In this document: positions 16,913-25,267 of the stretch, piece after piece | Numbering within the stretch: the first letter of the stretch is position 1 | Layout of the letters: every line of letters begins with the position of its first letter | NCBI RefSeq assembly: GCF_014652475.1 | Contig: NZ_BMYW01000004.1 | Location: 160,115-224,114, forward strand | Length of the DNA stretch: 64,000 bases | Direction of reading: 5' to 3' | From: Vogesella alkaliphila | GTDB taxonomy: Bacteria; Pseudomonadota; Gammaproteobacteria; Burkholderiales; Chromobacteriaceae | The notes under the pieces: generated by a model | The model's input: only the letters and a program-made list of their open reading frames with translations | What the model was told of the DNA's origin: nothing | Database searches by the model: none | Made by a program: the position numbers and the translations under genes

Positions 16913-17553
16913 GATGAGTGCGTGATGCTTTCGTTGCCGGTAATCGGCAAGGCTTTCAGGTAGAAGCGGATCAATTCCGCCAGCGAATTGACGCCCAGCT
17001 TGTTGAACAGGTTGGCGCGGTGCGCCTCGATGGTGCGCGGCGACACGTCCAGCTCCCTGGCAATCTCCTTGCTGGACAGGCCGTCGGCCACCAGCCGCAG
17101 GATCACCATCTCGCGCTCGGTGACCTTTTCCAGCTGCTGCTTGACCTCGGCGGTCTCCGCCTCGTGCTGCTGCAGCTGGATGCTGTTGCGGATCGCCTTG
17201 CGCAGGCTTTCCAGCAGCCGGTTGCGGTCGATCGGCTTGGTGATGAAGTCGACGGCACCACCGCGGAAGGCGCGGGTGCATTGTTCCAGGTCGCCGTGGC
17301 CGGTAATGAAGATGATCGGCAGCTTGTTTTCCTTGATGCTGAGGATGTCCTGCAGCGCCAGGCCGTTGATGTCCGGCATGCGGATATCCAGCACCAGGCA
17401 GCCGATGTCGCCCGGTGCGTAGGCCTGCAGGAAGGAAGTGGCACTGTCGAAGGTCAGTACATGCAGGCCCTGGGTGCCGATGAGGATGGCGAGCGCGTCG
17501 CGCACCCCCGGGTCGTCGTCCACCACATACACGGACGGTGTCATCGATGCCAT
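16909..17553 (-). CDS. FixJ/TtrR-type response regulator
   Basis: 214 residues. Receiver domain with VVDDDPGVRDAL, phospho-acceptor Asp56 in LVLDIRMP, FITGHGD and the lysine in ITKPIDR. The C-terminal LuxR-type helix-turn-helix carries LTERE-like VTEREMVILRLVADGLSSKEIARELDV and SPRTIEAHRANLFNKLGV. Its ATG overlaps the kinase stop by one base (TAATG on the coding strand), so the pair is coupled. The regulated genes are not evident; the operon neighbours suggest redox or oxidative stress. Confidence 0.92.
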   Translation of the reverse strand: MASMTPSVYVVDDDPGVRDALAILIGTQGLHVLTFDSATSFLQAYAPGDIGCLVLDIRMPDINGLALQDILSIKENKLPIIFITGHGDLEQCTRAFRGGAVDFITKPIDRNRLLESLRKAIRNSIQLQQHEAETAEVKQQLEKVTEREMVILRLVADGLSSKEIARELDVSPRTIEAHRANLFNKLGVNSLAELIRFYLKALPITGNESITHSS

Positions 17554-19733
17554 TATTGCTGCTCCTCTTTTTTGTCGGGATGGCTGTTTTTGATTACCGG
17601 CACGGTCAGCGAAAACTCCGCGCCACCGGTCTCCAGGTTGCGGGCGGCAAGGCGGCCACCGATGCTTTCGATGATGGTCTGGCTGATGGTCAGCCCCAGG
17701 CCCATGCCCTCGCTCTTTGAACTGTAAAACGGGTCAAACACGTGCGGCAGGATATTTTCCGGTATGCCGGTGCCGTTGTCACGGATTCCCAGCCGGATGT
17801 GGCGGCCGCGGCGCTCGCTGTAGGCGAAGATCCGCATCGGTTCGTCGCTGCGGTTTTTCTCGGCCATGGCATCCACGGCGTTCTTGATCAGGTTGATGAT
17901 CACCTGTTCCAGCTGGATGCTGTCCGCCATCACCTGTGGCAAGTCTTCGGCCAGATCGGTGGTGACGATCACCTCGCGCGCCGCCAGTTCGTTCTTGGTC
18001 AGGTCCAGCGCGCTGCGTAGCGCGTCGTTGATGTTCAGCGGCGCCACTTCCGGCTGCTTTCGGCTGGCCAGCTCGCGCAGGCGGCGGATGATCTGGCCGG
18101 CACGATTGGCCTGCCGCACCGAGGAAACCAGCGAAATGCGCAGCAGTACCGGGTCCGGGTTGGCGTCGTCCATCATCGCGAGACAGGCTTCGTTGTAACT
18201 CATGATTGCCGACAGCGGCTGGTTGATTTCGTGCGCCACACCGGACGACATTTCGCCCAGCGTATTGATGCGGGCGACGCGCGCCAGTTCGTCCTGATGC
18301 TTTTTCAGCTGCATTTCGCTGGCCTTCAGCGCGGCGACCATGTCCTGGCGCAGCTTGCCGACATGGCGGAAACAGAGCAGGTAGCGCACCGCAACGTTGG
18401 CCGCATCGTTCAGCGGGATGAACTCGCCCTCGATCTCGCACTCCTGGCCGTGAGCGTCGATCAGGATGCTGCCCGGCGGCAGCATCGCCCGCACTTTTTT
18501 CTCGATCAGGCGCGGCAGCACGTGGACACGGCGCTGGTTGCGCGGGTAGCAGATGCCGAAATCGGCGCTGTCCAGCAGCTTGCCCTGCAAACCGCTGTCG
18601 CCGGTCAGCACCATGGCGCGGGCATTGGCGTACAGCACCTGGTTGCGCACCGACAGCAGCAGCACGGCCTCGTCCATCGTCTGCAGCGCGACATGCTCCA
18701 GCGCGGCCAGCGGCGGCGGGGCGACAACCGGCGGCAGGGCGGGTTCAGGCATCGGGGGGGCAGGGCGGAACAGCCGGCGGGACAGCATGCCGGCCCCCAG
18801 CAGGGCGCCGGCAAACAGCAGCCATGGTAGCCAGCCCGCAGCCGGCAGGCTCAGCTGCAACGCGTAGGGCAGCATCGTATCCGGCATGATCAGTGTTTGC
18901 CGCAGCGTTTGCAGTGCCGAGAACGGCACTGCCGCCGCCGGGACACTGGCCGGTTGCGTCGTTCCCGGCGCGGAGCTGATCGACAGCTGCAGCGGACTGT
19001 TGCCCGGCAGCGGCGGCAGCAACTGGCTGATGTCGACAAAAGCCACCGCCACGCCGCTCACCTGACTCAGCCGCTCCGCCGTGGCGCCAGGCAGCACACC
19101 GCCAGCGTAGGCGGCCCGGACGAAGGCGAGTCCCGGTGTGCCGTCGCGATAGGTAAACGGCTTGCTGGCCTGCATTTCGCCGCTGCTGATGGCGGTCTTG
19201 ATCGCACTTGCGAAAAAGCGGTCGGCGGCCAGATCCAGCCCCAGCAGGTGTCCAAGGCGACCACCGGGGCGGTCTGGAGAGAGACTGGCCAGCGGGAGGT
19301 AGTGGCTGCGCGCCGGGGCAGGGAACCAGGCACTGCTTTCCATCCAGGTGGCACTGGCCGGGTCGCGATACTCGCGAATCAGGAACAGGGCACGACGACG
19401 ATGGCTCTGCTGTACCTCGAAAGCGTCGCGATTGCCGATGTCGACCTTGTGCTGGAAGCCGGCGGCCACCACAAAGGCAGGCCAGTCCGTATTGATGCTC
19501 TGGGGGGCGGCGGTGTTCGCCAGCGTCAGCTGCTGCAGCAACAGGGTGGTGTAATCCAGCTGCCGGCCCAGCAGTGTCTGGTTCAGTTGCACGGCTTGAT
19601 CGAATGTTTGCTGGCGATCACGGGCCAGCTGCGTCGCCAGTGCGTAGCCCAGCAGCAGGCAAAGCGCCCAGAACAGCCACTTCGCCCCCCCGTGTTGTCG
19701 TACCGCCTGCAAAACCTTTTTTGTTGTGATCAA
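17553..19733 (-). CDS. membrane sensor histidine kinase, partner of the adjacent regulator
   Basis: About 726 residues if the TTG at 19733 is the start. First membrane helix near residues 20-40, a periplasmic sensor domain of about 260 residues, second helix near residues 300-325, a PAS-like segment, then HisKA with GEMSSGVAHEINQPLSAIMSY (phospho-His in AHEINQP) and HATPase_c with VIINLIKNAVDAM, GIRDNGTGIP and SKSEGMGLGLTISQTI. DctB/FixL/TtrS-type kinase. The frame remains open to 19832 but overlaps msrA there, so the start is uncertain; no strong ribosome-binding site was found. Signal unknown. Confidence 0.85.
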   Translation of the reverse strand: MITTKKVLQAVRQHGGAKWLFWALCLLLGYALATQLARDRQQTFDQAVQLNQTLLGRQLDYTTLLLQQLTLANTAAPQSINTDWPAFVVAAGFQHKVDIGNRDAFEVQQSHRRRALFLIREYRDPASATWMESSAWFPAPARSHYLPLASLSPDRPGGRLGHLLGLDLAADRFFASAIKTAISSGEMQASKPFTYRDGTPGLAFVRAAYAGGVLPGATAERLSQVSGVAVAFVDISQLLPPLPGNSPLQLSISSAPGTTQPASVPAAAVPFSALQTLRQTLIMPDTMLPYALQLSLPAAGWLPWLLFAGALLGAGMLSRRLFRPAPPMPEPALPPVVAPPPLAALEHVALQTMDEAVLLLSVRNQVLYANARAMVLTGDSGLQGKLLDSADFGICYPRNQRRVHVLPRLIEKKVRAMLPPGSILIDAHGQECEIEGEFIPLNDAANVAVRYLLCFRHVGKLRQDMVAALKASEMQLKKHQDELARVARINTLGEMSSGVAHEINQPLSAIMSYNEACLAMMDDANPDPVLLRISLVSSVRQANRAGQIIRRLRELASRKQPEVAPLNINDALRSALDLTKNELAAREVIVTTDLAEDLPQVMADSIQLEQVIINLIKNAVDAMAEKNRSDEPMRIFAYSERRGRHIRLGIRDNGTGIPENILPHVFDPFYSSKSEGMGLGLTISQTIIESIGGRLAARNLETGGAEFSLTVPVIKNSHPDKKEEQQ

Positions 19734-19750
19734 GTCCGGACTTTCAATGG

Positions 19751-20296
19751 CTAATCGGCCAGACCGCGCTGTTGTAGCATGGCCAGCACCTGTTCGCCTT
19801 TCATGACCTTGCCTGCGATGACCGCTCGGCAATAGGGCGCATAAGGGTTCAGCTCATAATAACGTTGATGTTCGGTTTCGGCAGGGTAAAAGGTACCGGC
19901 CGGCTGCGACTGCGTCACGATTTGCGCACCTGGCGGCAAGGTTGGCCGCAACTCGTCCATGACGCGCGCCAGCACGGCTTCCTGCTCCGGGAAGTGCCAG
20001 AACACCGCCGAGCGGTATTGCGTGCCGACATCGTGACCTTGCCGGTTAGGCGTGGTCGGGTCGTGGGTGGCGAAAAAAAGCCGCAGCAGGTTTTCGTAGC
20101 TGACGACCTCGTCGTCAAACTCGATCTCGACCGCCTCGGCATGGCCGGTGCGACCGCTGCACACCTGCTCGTAGCCCGGATTGGCGACCACGCCGCCGGT
20201 ATAGCCGGGCGTCACCGACTTGACGCCCGGCACCTGGCGGAAAACCGCCTCGGTACACCAGAAGCAGCCGCCGGCGAATGTTGCCTTGTTCAACAT
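19751..20296 (-). CDS. msrA: peptide methionine sulfoxide reductase MsrA
   Basis: 181 residues, full length. The catalytic GCFWC at 10-14 and [11 protein letters not shown], then [15 protein letters not shown], and the [19 protein letters not shown] block are diagnostic. Reduces methionine-S-sulfoxide in oxidised proteins. GAGGG is placed before the ATG. Its stop lies 17 bp before the proposed kinase start, so msrA, the two-component system, nadK and recN may be one operon. An exact 14-bp repeat copy (19938-19951) lies in the coding region. Confidence 0.96.
   Translation of the reverse strand: MLNKATFAGGCFWCTEAVFRQVPGVKSVTPGYTGGVVANPGYEQVCSGRTGHAEAVEIEFDDEVVSYENLLRLFFATHDPTTPNRQGHDVGTQYRSAVFWHFPEQEAVLARVMDELRPTLPPGAQIVTQSQPAGTFYPAETEHQRYYELNPYAPYCRAVIAGKVMKGEQVLAMLQQRGLAD
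19938..19951 (+). repeat. dispersed repeat, exact 14-bp copy
   Basis: AAGGTTGGCCGCAA within msrA. Confidence 0.85.
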
Positions 20297-20334
20297 GATA
20301 TAGCCCTCGTTCCGGCATGACCCGTGTTGTCGTT

Positions 20335-21276
20335 TCAGGGAAGTGTAGATAAATTATCTGCCAGCAAGCGGAAAAAGCCATCACTATCAACAGTTGTAAG
20401 ATAGTTCACATTTGCGGGTTTCCCGGTAACGCCCCACCAGTCCACCGGCGTCGCACCCAACGTCAGCTCGCTGTTTTGCTCCACCGCCACGTGCACCTTG
20501 CGCCCGGAAAACAGCCCCGGCTGCAGCACGTAGGCGATCACGGTCGGATCGTGCAGCGGCGCGCCATCGACACCATAACGCTGCACGTCGAAACGCTCGA
20601 GTGTGGTCATGATGTCGGCCGCCAGATTGCCGGCGCGGTTGGGCAGGGCGCGCAGCAGCCCGATGCGCGCTGGCGACGCGGTCGCCTTGTGGGTAACATC
20701 CAGCGGCAGCATGGTGATGGCGGCACCGCAAGCCAGTACCGTGGCCGCCGCGTCCGGATCGACATAGATGTTGAACTCCGCCGACGGCGTGATGTTGCCA
20801 CCTTCAAAGTAGGCGCCGCCCATCAGCACGATTTCGCGGATGCGGCCAACGATGTCCGGCGCACGCACGATCGCCATCGCCAGGTTGGTCAAGGGCCCCA
20901 GCATGCACAGCGTGACCGTGCCGGCCTCGCGCTCGCGCAGGGTACGGATGATGAAATCGACGGCGTGCTCCGGCTGCAGCGGCATGGCCGGCTCATGCAG
21001 CGGCACGCCGTCCAGCCCGGTCCTGCCGTGCACGTGTTCGGCGGTGACCAGCGTGCGCAGAAGAGGGCGCTCACAGCCGGCATGGACCGGCACCTCCGGT
21101 CGCCCCGCCCATTCGCAGATGATACGGGCATTTTTTGCCGTCAATTCCAGTGGCACATTGCCCGCCACCACCGAAATTCCGACAACTTCGAGCTGGGCCG
21201 AGCCTAAAGCTGTCAAAATAGCGACCGCATCATCCTGGCCAGGATCGGTATCAATAATTATCGCGGTCTTGCTCAT
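20335..21276 (-). CDS. inosine/uridine-preferring nucleoside hydrolase
   Basis: 313 residues. The N-terminal calcium-binding signature DTDPGQDDA (9-17) defines the family; further conserved parts are [14 protein letters not shown], the [10 protein letters not shown] segment, [19 protein letters not shown] and the C-terminal [14 protein letters not shown]. It cleaves N-glycosidic bonds of nucleosides for salvage. RihA/RihB/RihC cannot be told apart by eye. It reads convergently toward nothing on the left (38 bp to msrA start side, same strand) and divergently from dusC on the right. Confidence 0.92.
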   Translation of the reverse strand: MSKTAIIIDTDPGQDDAVAILTALGSAQLEVVGISVVAGNVPLELTAKNARIICEWAGRPEVPVHAGCERPLLRTLVTAEHVHGRTGLDGVPLHEPAMPLQPEHAVDFIIRTLREREAGTVTLCMLGPLTNLAMAIVRAPDIVGRIREIVLMGGAYFEGGNITPSAEFNIYVDPDAAATVLACGAAITMLPLDVTHKATASPARIGLLRALPNRAGNLAADIMTTLERFDVQRYGVDGAPLHDPTVIAYVLQPGLFSGRKVHVAVEQNSELTLGATPVDWWGVTGKPANVNYLTTVDSDGFFRLLADNLSTLP

Positions 21277-21382
21277 GATGAATGGCTTGCCTTTGATGCA
21301 AAGGCGCCAAGGTTTACCACGCCCCGTTTAAAAGTCAATAGTTGGCCGCAAGGCGGGGCCTTCTCAGTTTTGGTGAAATAGC

Positions 21383-22336
21383 ATGAAAATCGTATTGGCC
21401 CCGATGGAAGGGCTTGTAGATGACGTGATGCGGGATGTGCTGACCGAGATTGGCGGCATCGACTGGTGTGTTACCGAGTTCATTCGCGTCACCAACTCCT
21501 TGCTGCCGGTAAAGACATTCCACCGTCTGGCCCCTGAGCTGCTGCAACAGTCAAAGACCCGCGCCGGCACACCCGTACGCCTGCAATTGCTAGGCTCCGA
21601 CCCGGCCTGCCTGGCCGACAACGCGGCCAGGGCGGCAGAACTGGGCGCCCCGGTCATCGACCTGAATTTTGGCTGCCCGGCACCGACCGTCAACCGTCAT
21701 CGCGGCGGTGCGGTGTTGCTGAAAGAACCGCAAACCCTCTACGAGATCATCACCACGGTCCGCGCGGCGGTACCCGCCGACATCCCGGTCACCGCCAAGA
21801 TGCGGCTGGGCTATGAGGATACCAGCCTGACGCTGGACTGCGCCCGCGCCATCAACGCCGCCGGCGCGGCGGAACTGACCGTCCATGCTCGCACAAAGGT
21901 AGAAGGCTACAAACCGCCGGCACACTGGGAATGGTTTGCCAGGATCAAGGAAGTGATCGACATTCCGCTGATTGCCAATGGCGAAGTCTGGACCCTGGAA
22001 GACTACTGCAATATCCGCGAAACCAGCCAGTGCGAAACCATCATGATCGGCCGCGGCCTGATTGCCGCTCCCGATTTTGCCAAACGCATCAAGCACCTGC
22101 AGCAAACGGGCAGCCAGCTGCCGCCAGAGCCATGGGCAGATGTTCTGGCACATGTCGACAACCTGTTCATGCAATGTCAGCTGCGTGCCGGCGACAGCAG
22201 CTACGCGGTCAGCAGGGTCAAGCAATGGCTCAACCAGCTGAAACGAACCTATATCGAAGCCGGCGATTTCTTCAATGAAATCAGGTCAATACGCGAGCCA
22301 GAACAGCTAAGAACCAGGCTCAACGCCGCCCGTTGA
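21383..22336 (+). CDS. dusC: tRNA-dihydrouridine synthase C
   Basis: 317 residues. The start MKIVLAPMEGLVDDVMRDVL is the DusC variant of the family (PMEGL/VVD rather than PMAGVTD). The active-site block LNFGCPAPTVNRHRGGAVLL holds the catalytic cysteine, followed by VTAKMRLGYED, HARTK and the GRGLIAAPDFAK phosphate-binding region. FMN-dependent reduction of uridine to dihydrouridine in tRNA D-loops. The 106-bp upstream gap carries an 11-bp partial copy of the dispersed repeat at 21341-21351. DusC assignment is good; Dus family is certain. Confidence 0.92.
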   Translation: MKIVLAPMEGLVDDVMRDVLTEIGGIDWCVTEFIRVTNSLLPVKTFHRLAPELLQQSKTRAGTPVRLQLLGSDPACLADNAARAAELGAPVIDLNFGCPAPTVNRHRGGAVLLKEPQTLYEIITTVRAAVPADIPVTAKMRLGYEDTSLTLDCARAINAAGAAELTVHARTKVEGYKPPAHWEWFARIKEVIDIPLIANGEVWTLEDYCNIRETSQCETIMIGRGLIAAPDFAKRIKHLQQTGSQLPPEPWADVLAHVDNLFMQCQLRAGDSSYAVSRVKQWLNQLKRTYIEAGDFFNEIRSIREPEQLRTRLNAAR

Positions 22337-22457
22337 ACACTAGGTATTTTTACGAATAGCCATTACACCGATGGTAGCCTTATCATTAATCATGCTTTCT
22401 GATATGGAATGGCGTTCCTCATCTGAAGCGTAACGGAGAGCAAATCCGTGCTTCCAA

Positions 22458-22499
22458 AACCTCCTGCCATCGGTGACTGATGCTGGAGGTTCTTTTTTT
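22458..22499 (+). terminator. intrinsic terminator downstream of dusC
   Basis: AACCTCC (22458-22464) pairs with GGAGGTT (22485-22491), followed by CTTTTTTT. It lies 122 bp after the dusC stop, so the dusC message has a long 3' untranslated tail or a small RNA ends here. Confidence 0.7.
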
Positions 22500-22668
22500 G
22501 TCTGGCGTTTGGGTATCCTGGCTCGTGATTGCAAACCGGAGTGATGAACCACAGCCAGATAACTCTAGTACCAGATCCAGATGTAGTACGGGACTCAAAT
22601 TGACGGTTTTTTGATCTTGGCAAGCAACTGCACTGGCAAATCCAACTCAACTGCTTGCTGCGGCGAAC

Positions 22669-22812
22669 ATGGAGCGCGAGAAAACCCAAGCCAGACGGGA
22701 CTTTTGGGCGGATTTTCGCAAAAAGATCGGCCAATTGGCCGTGGCCGGTCTTGTGATTCTGACGACGCTGGCGAGCCCAGTTAATGGTGGAAAAGCCCCC
22801 CAAGGGGTTTAG
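22669..22812 (+). CDS. hypothetical 47-aa membrane peptide frame ending at the dif-like site
   Basis: Begins MEREKTQARRDFWADFRKK, followed by a hydrophobic helix (about residues 21-37) and a Gly/Pro tail; the stop is 6 bp before the dif-like site. The frame is open a further 17 codons upstream without a start codon, so it may be the end of a truncated gene. No clear ribosome-binding site precedes the ATG. Could be a remnant of a mobile element integrated at dif, or a chance frame. Confidence 0.3.
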   Translation: MEREKTQARRDFWADFRKKIGQLAVAGLVILTTLASPVNGGKAPQGV

Positions 22813-22818
22813 CCGTTC

Positions 22819-22846
22819 GTGTCGCATAATGTTTATTATGTCAAAT
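22819..22846 (+). other. dif: dif-like XerC/XerD recombination site
   Basis: 28 bp: XerC arm GTGTCGCATAA, centre TGTTTA, XerD arm TTATGTCAAAT. Compared with the well-known E. coli dif it differs at about five positions, one in the XerD arm, and it is similarly close to Neisseria dif. It is either the chromosome-dimer resolution site or an attachment site left by a dif-integrating element. No second copy was found in the window. Confidence 0.72.
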
Positions 22847-22989
22847 AATGCACGGAAATTTGACAATCCAAACCCCTCTTTCGCGTTCAACCAAGACCAT
22901 CCAACGTCACATCACACTGGATCCCCTGGTCGGGCTTTTTCATTTCGGGTTACCCGAGCCCGAGAACGTGCTGGCGAAAGAACTTGATC

Positions 22990-23184
22990 ATGTCGGCTAG
23001 ATACGAAGTCCGTATCAAGTACGCAGAAACCCAACGACCAGCCGGCTATCGTCATCTGCCCCACCTTCGCGCCATACAAACCAATCTGGTAGAGCGCCGG
23101 ATAATCAAGCGCGACGTCTACCGCGACAACGGCCACCAACAAACCAGATTCAACCTGGGCACCGCAACCGCCGCCGCCGATTAA
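22990..23184 (+). CDS. doubtful 64-aa open reading frame
   Basis: Starts MSARYEVRIKYAETQRP and is basic and hydrophilic throughout, ending GTATAAAD. Only a weak purine stretch (GAAAGAAC) precedes the ATG. The opposite strand is also open over the same stretch. No family recognised; it may be a fragment of a phage or mobile-element gene, or not coding. Confidence 0.2.
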   Translation: MSARYEVRIKYAETQRPAGYRHLPHLRAIQTNLVERRIIKRDVYRDNGHQQTRFNLGTATAAAD

Positions 23185-23363
23185 CAGCTTTGGGGCTTTG
23201 CAAATTTCGTAGTCAATCAGCCATTCCGTTTTGCCTTGTCCCCGTGGCAAGTTGGCAGCAGCTTTCTGCAATCGGGGCTCGCCACTGTTGCGCCCTGTCC
23301 CAGTATGCTGGCCGTCTTGAAATGACATCACGTGCTATGCCACCGACGGCACGGCAAAATGAA

Positions 23364-23389
23364 AGAAGCCGACATTTCTGCCGGCTTCT
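23364..23389 (-). terminator. intrinsic terminator of the small 23.5-kb transcript
   Basis: Arms AGAAGCCG (23364-23371) and CGGCTTCT (23382-23389), followed on the minus strand by a T-rich tail (TTCATTTT). It closes a transcription unit of about 250 nt that starts at the promoter near 23626-23654. Confidence 0.65.
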
Positions 23390-23456
23390 GGGGGTGGTTG
23401 AATGGTACAACGTCGCTTTACTACTACAACATAACTACCTTTCACTGCACCAGACA

Positions 23457-23594
23457 CTAACGAAGGTGAGAGCGTTGCCGGCACGATGCCGGAGCTTTAA
23501 CGCGTACAACATCACGTTTACGGTTGGAGGAAAACGCTTTAACAAAGATCAGTGCAAACATCACATACATCAACAAGGTTATCAGCGATACCAT
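23457..23594 (-). CDS. small hypothetical membrane peptide (45 aa) or small RNA
   Basis: ATG at 23594 is preceded by GGAAGGAGGAGG, one of the strongest ribosome-binding sites in the window. The peptide starts MVSLITLLMYVMFALIFVKA (one membrane helix) and continues with a basic tail SSNRKRDVVRVKAPASC. It lies downstream of a good sigma-70 promoter and upstream of a terminator, so it is a self-contained unit. A GC hairpin (CCGGC-ACGAT-GCCGG on the plus strand) sits inside the frame, so a structured small RNA is possible instead. No family recognised. Confidence 0.55.
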   Translation of the reverse strand: MVSLITLLMYVMFALIFVKAFSSNRKRDVVRVKAPASCRQRSHLR

Positions 23595-23625
23595 CTAGCC
23601 CTCCTCCTTCCCAGTGTCTGACTTT

Positions 23626-23654
23626 TTTATAGTCCACCCCCCGGTAATCGCCAA
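23626..23654 (-). promoter_or_regulatory. sigma-70 promoter of the small 23.5-kb transcript
   Basis: On the minus strand TTGGCG (23649-23654) and TATAAA (23626-23631) are separated by exactly 17 bp. The expected start of transcription is about 25 nt before the small open frame. It lies immediately after the rmuC stop. Confidence 0.6.
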
Positions 23655-23658
23655 GAAA

Positions 23659-25236
23659 TTATTCTGTCTCTTCCGTGATATCTGGATCTAGCAACAGGTG
23701 TGAAGGCAGGGATTTGCTGGTCTTGGCGCCCAGCTTGCGCAGTTTTTCGGCGCGCCCCAGCAGGTTGCCACTGCCGGTGCTGAGCTGCTTCATCGCGGTG
23801 CCGTAGCTATCCTGCACGGTGCCGATCTGCTTGCCCAGCTTCTCCAGCGTGTCCACCAGTCCGGCCAGCTTGTCGAACATGGCGCCGGATTGCCGTGCGA
23901 TTTCCTGTGCGTTCTGGTTCTGGTGCTCGTAGCGCCAGATGCTGGCCACGGTGCGCAGTGTCGCCAGCAAGGTGCTCGGACCGACGATCATGATGCGGCG
24001 TTCGAAGGCCTCGTTGAACAGGCCCATGTCGTGCTGCACCGCCAGCAAATAGGCTGGATCCACCGGCACGAACATGAATACGAAGTCGAGCGTGTTGAGC
24101 TTGTACAGATCCTGGTAGCGCTTCTCGGACAGGCTGCGGATGTGCGCCCGCAAGGCGGCGATATGCGCCTTCAGCTCACTGTCGCGTACTGCTTCGTCGC
24201 TGCTGGCGCTGTAACGCACGTAGGCGTTCAGCGACACCTTGGAGTCGACCACCAGCTGCTTGCCTTCCGGCAGGTCGATCACCACGTCCGGCTGATAGCG
24301 CTTCTGACCGCCCTCGCCCGTCTCCACCGTATCCGACACCTGCACGCGGTATTCACGGTCGCGGGTCAGGCCGGAAGTTTCCAGCACCCGCTCCAGAATC
24401 ATCTCGCCCCAGTTGCCCTGCGTCTTGTTGTTGCTGCCGGTCAGCGCCTGGGTCAGCGCCACGGCGTCATGATTGAGGCGCGTATTCAGCTCCTGCAGCC
24501 GGCGCAGCTCCTGCTCCAGCGTCAGCCGCTCCTTGGAATCCTTGTCGTAGGTGTCCTGCACCAGCTTGCCGAAGTGCTGGATGCGCTCACCCAGCGGCCC
24601 CAGCAACAGGCCGAGGTTTTCGCGGTTCTGCTCGGTGAAGCGCTTAGCCTTTTCTTCCAGGATGTCGGTGGCCAGTGCCTTGAACTGGTTGGACAGCGCC
24701 TCGCGCGCCTCCTGCAACAGCTGCAGCTTCTCCGCCGACTGGCGCTGCTCCTGTTGCAGCAGGGTCAGCAGCTCCTGTTCGCGTGCGCCCAACCGGGCCA
24801 GGTCGTTCTGCTGCGTCTGCCACGCGGCGCGCAACTGCTGCAGCTCCTGCTGCAATGACGGTAGCTGCCGGCCCTGCTCTTCGCGTGCGGCCAACCTTTC
24901 GCCCTGCTCGCGCAGCTGCAGCTGTTGCTGCTGCAGCTGCCCCTCCAGCTCCGGCAGGCGCTGTGCGCGATTGGCGAGTACCGCCAGCTTTTGCTGCGCC
25001 TCGGACAGCAGCTGGCGCAGGCTGTCCAGCTGCTGCTGCAGTGCGGCGGTGCGCGCCTGGCTGTCGTCGAGTTGCCACTGCAAGGCTTCGCCCCGCGCCT
25101 GCGCCGCGGCCAGTTGCGCCGCGGTCTCCCCCAGCCCGCGCTGGTAGCCGGCCTCGGCACGGTGCTTGCCGACCAGCCAGGTGGCGGCGATGCCCGCGCC
25201 GGCGCCGGTCAGCAGCGTCATCAGTAGTTCGATCAT
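23659..25236 (-). CDS. rmuC: DNA recombination protein RmuC
   Basis: 525 residues. One N-terminal membrane helix (about 1-20), a long Gln/Leu-rich coiled coil (about 30-190), and the RmuC nuclease-like domain (about 250-440) with GSNNKTQGNWGEMILERVLE, GLTRDREYRVQ, YQPDVVIDLPEGKQLVVDSKVSLNAY and FVFMFVPVDPAYL. It limits inversions at short inverted repeats. GGAGGACTCC precedes the ATG. A near copy of the dispersed repeat (25250-25263) sits in its leader. Confidence 0.96.
   Translation of the reverse strand: MIELLMTLLTGAGAGIAATWLVGKHRAEAGYQRGLGETAAQLAAAQARGEALQWQLDDSQARTAALQQQLDSLRQLLSEAQQKLAVLANRAQRLPELEGQLQQQQLQLREQGERLAAREEQGRQLPSLQQELQQLRAAWQTQQNDLARLGAREQELLTLLQQEQRQSAEKLQLLQEAREALSNQFKALATDILEEKAKRFTEQNRENLGLLLGPLGERIQHFGKLVQDTYDKDSKERLTLEQELRRLQELNTRLNHDAVALTQALTGSNNKTQGNWGEMILERVLETSGLTRDREYRVQVSDTVETGEGGQKRYQPDVVIDLPEGKQLVVDSKVSLNAYVRYSASSDEAVRDSELKAHIAALRAHIRSLSEKRYQDLYKLNTLDFVFMFVPVDPAYLLAVQHDMGLFNEAFERRIMIVGPSTLLATLRTVASIWRYEHQNQNAQEIARQSGAMFDKLAGLVDTLEKLGKQIGTVQDSYGTAMKQLSTGSGNLLGRAEKLRKLGAKTSKSLPSHLLLDPDITEETE
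24886..24898 (-). repeat. dispersed repeat, 13-bp copy
   Basis: TGCGGCCAACCTT in the rmuC coiled-coil region. Confidence 0.75.
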
Positions 25237-25249
25237 GGAGTCCTCCGGA

Positions 25250-25263
25250 TTGCGGCCAAGCTT
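25250..25263 (-). repeat. dispersed repeat, one mismatch
   Basis: TTGCGGCCAAGCTT in the rmuC leader, overlapping the recJ-rmuC junction. Confidence 0.55.
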
Positions 25264-25267
25264 GCGT

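Larger units (their letters stand above)
22337..23658. other. 1.3-kb gene-poor region around a dif-like site
   Basis: Between dusC and rmuC. It holds a plus-strand terminator (22458-22499), a 47-codon open frame ending just before a dif-like XerCD site (22819-22846), a doubtful 64-codon frame, and at the right end a minus-strand promoter, small open frame and terminator (23357-23654). The rest shows no open frame with a ribosome-binding site. Base composition is lower in GC than the flanks. Exact copies of the 14-bp dispersed repeat are missing. Confidence 0.6.

Noticed and set aside
22340..22500. Possible tRNA or tmRNA fragment as integration target after dusC
   Set aside because: No acceptor stem, T-loop or CCA end could be assembled; only a simple terminator is supported.
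22390..23331. Minus-strand frames of 166 and 139 codons in the dif region
   Set aside because: No ribosome-binding sites, no recognisable pattern, and they cross the plus-strand terminator or the dif-like site.
22819..23658. Intact filamentous prophage at the dif-like site
   Set aside because: No second dif copy, no replication-initiator, Zot-like or coat-protein gene in the gap; too short for a phage.
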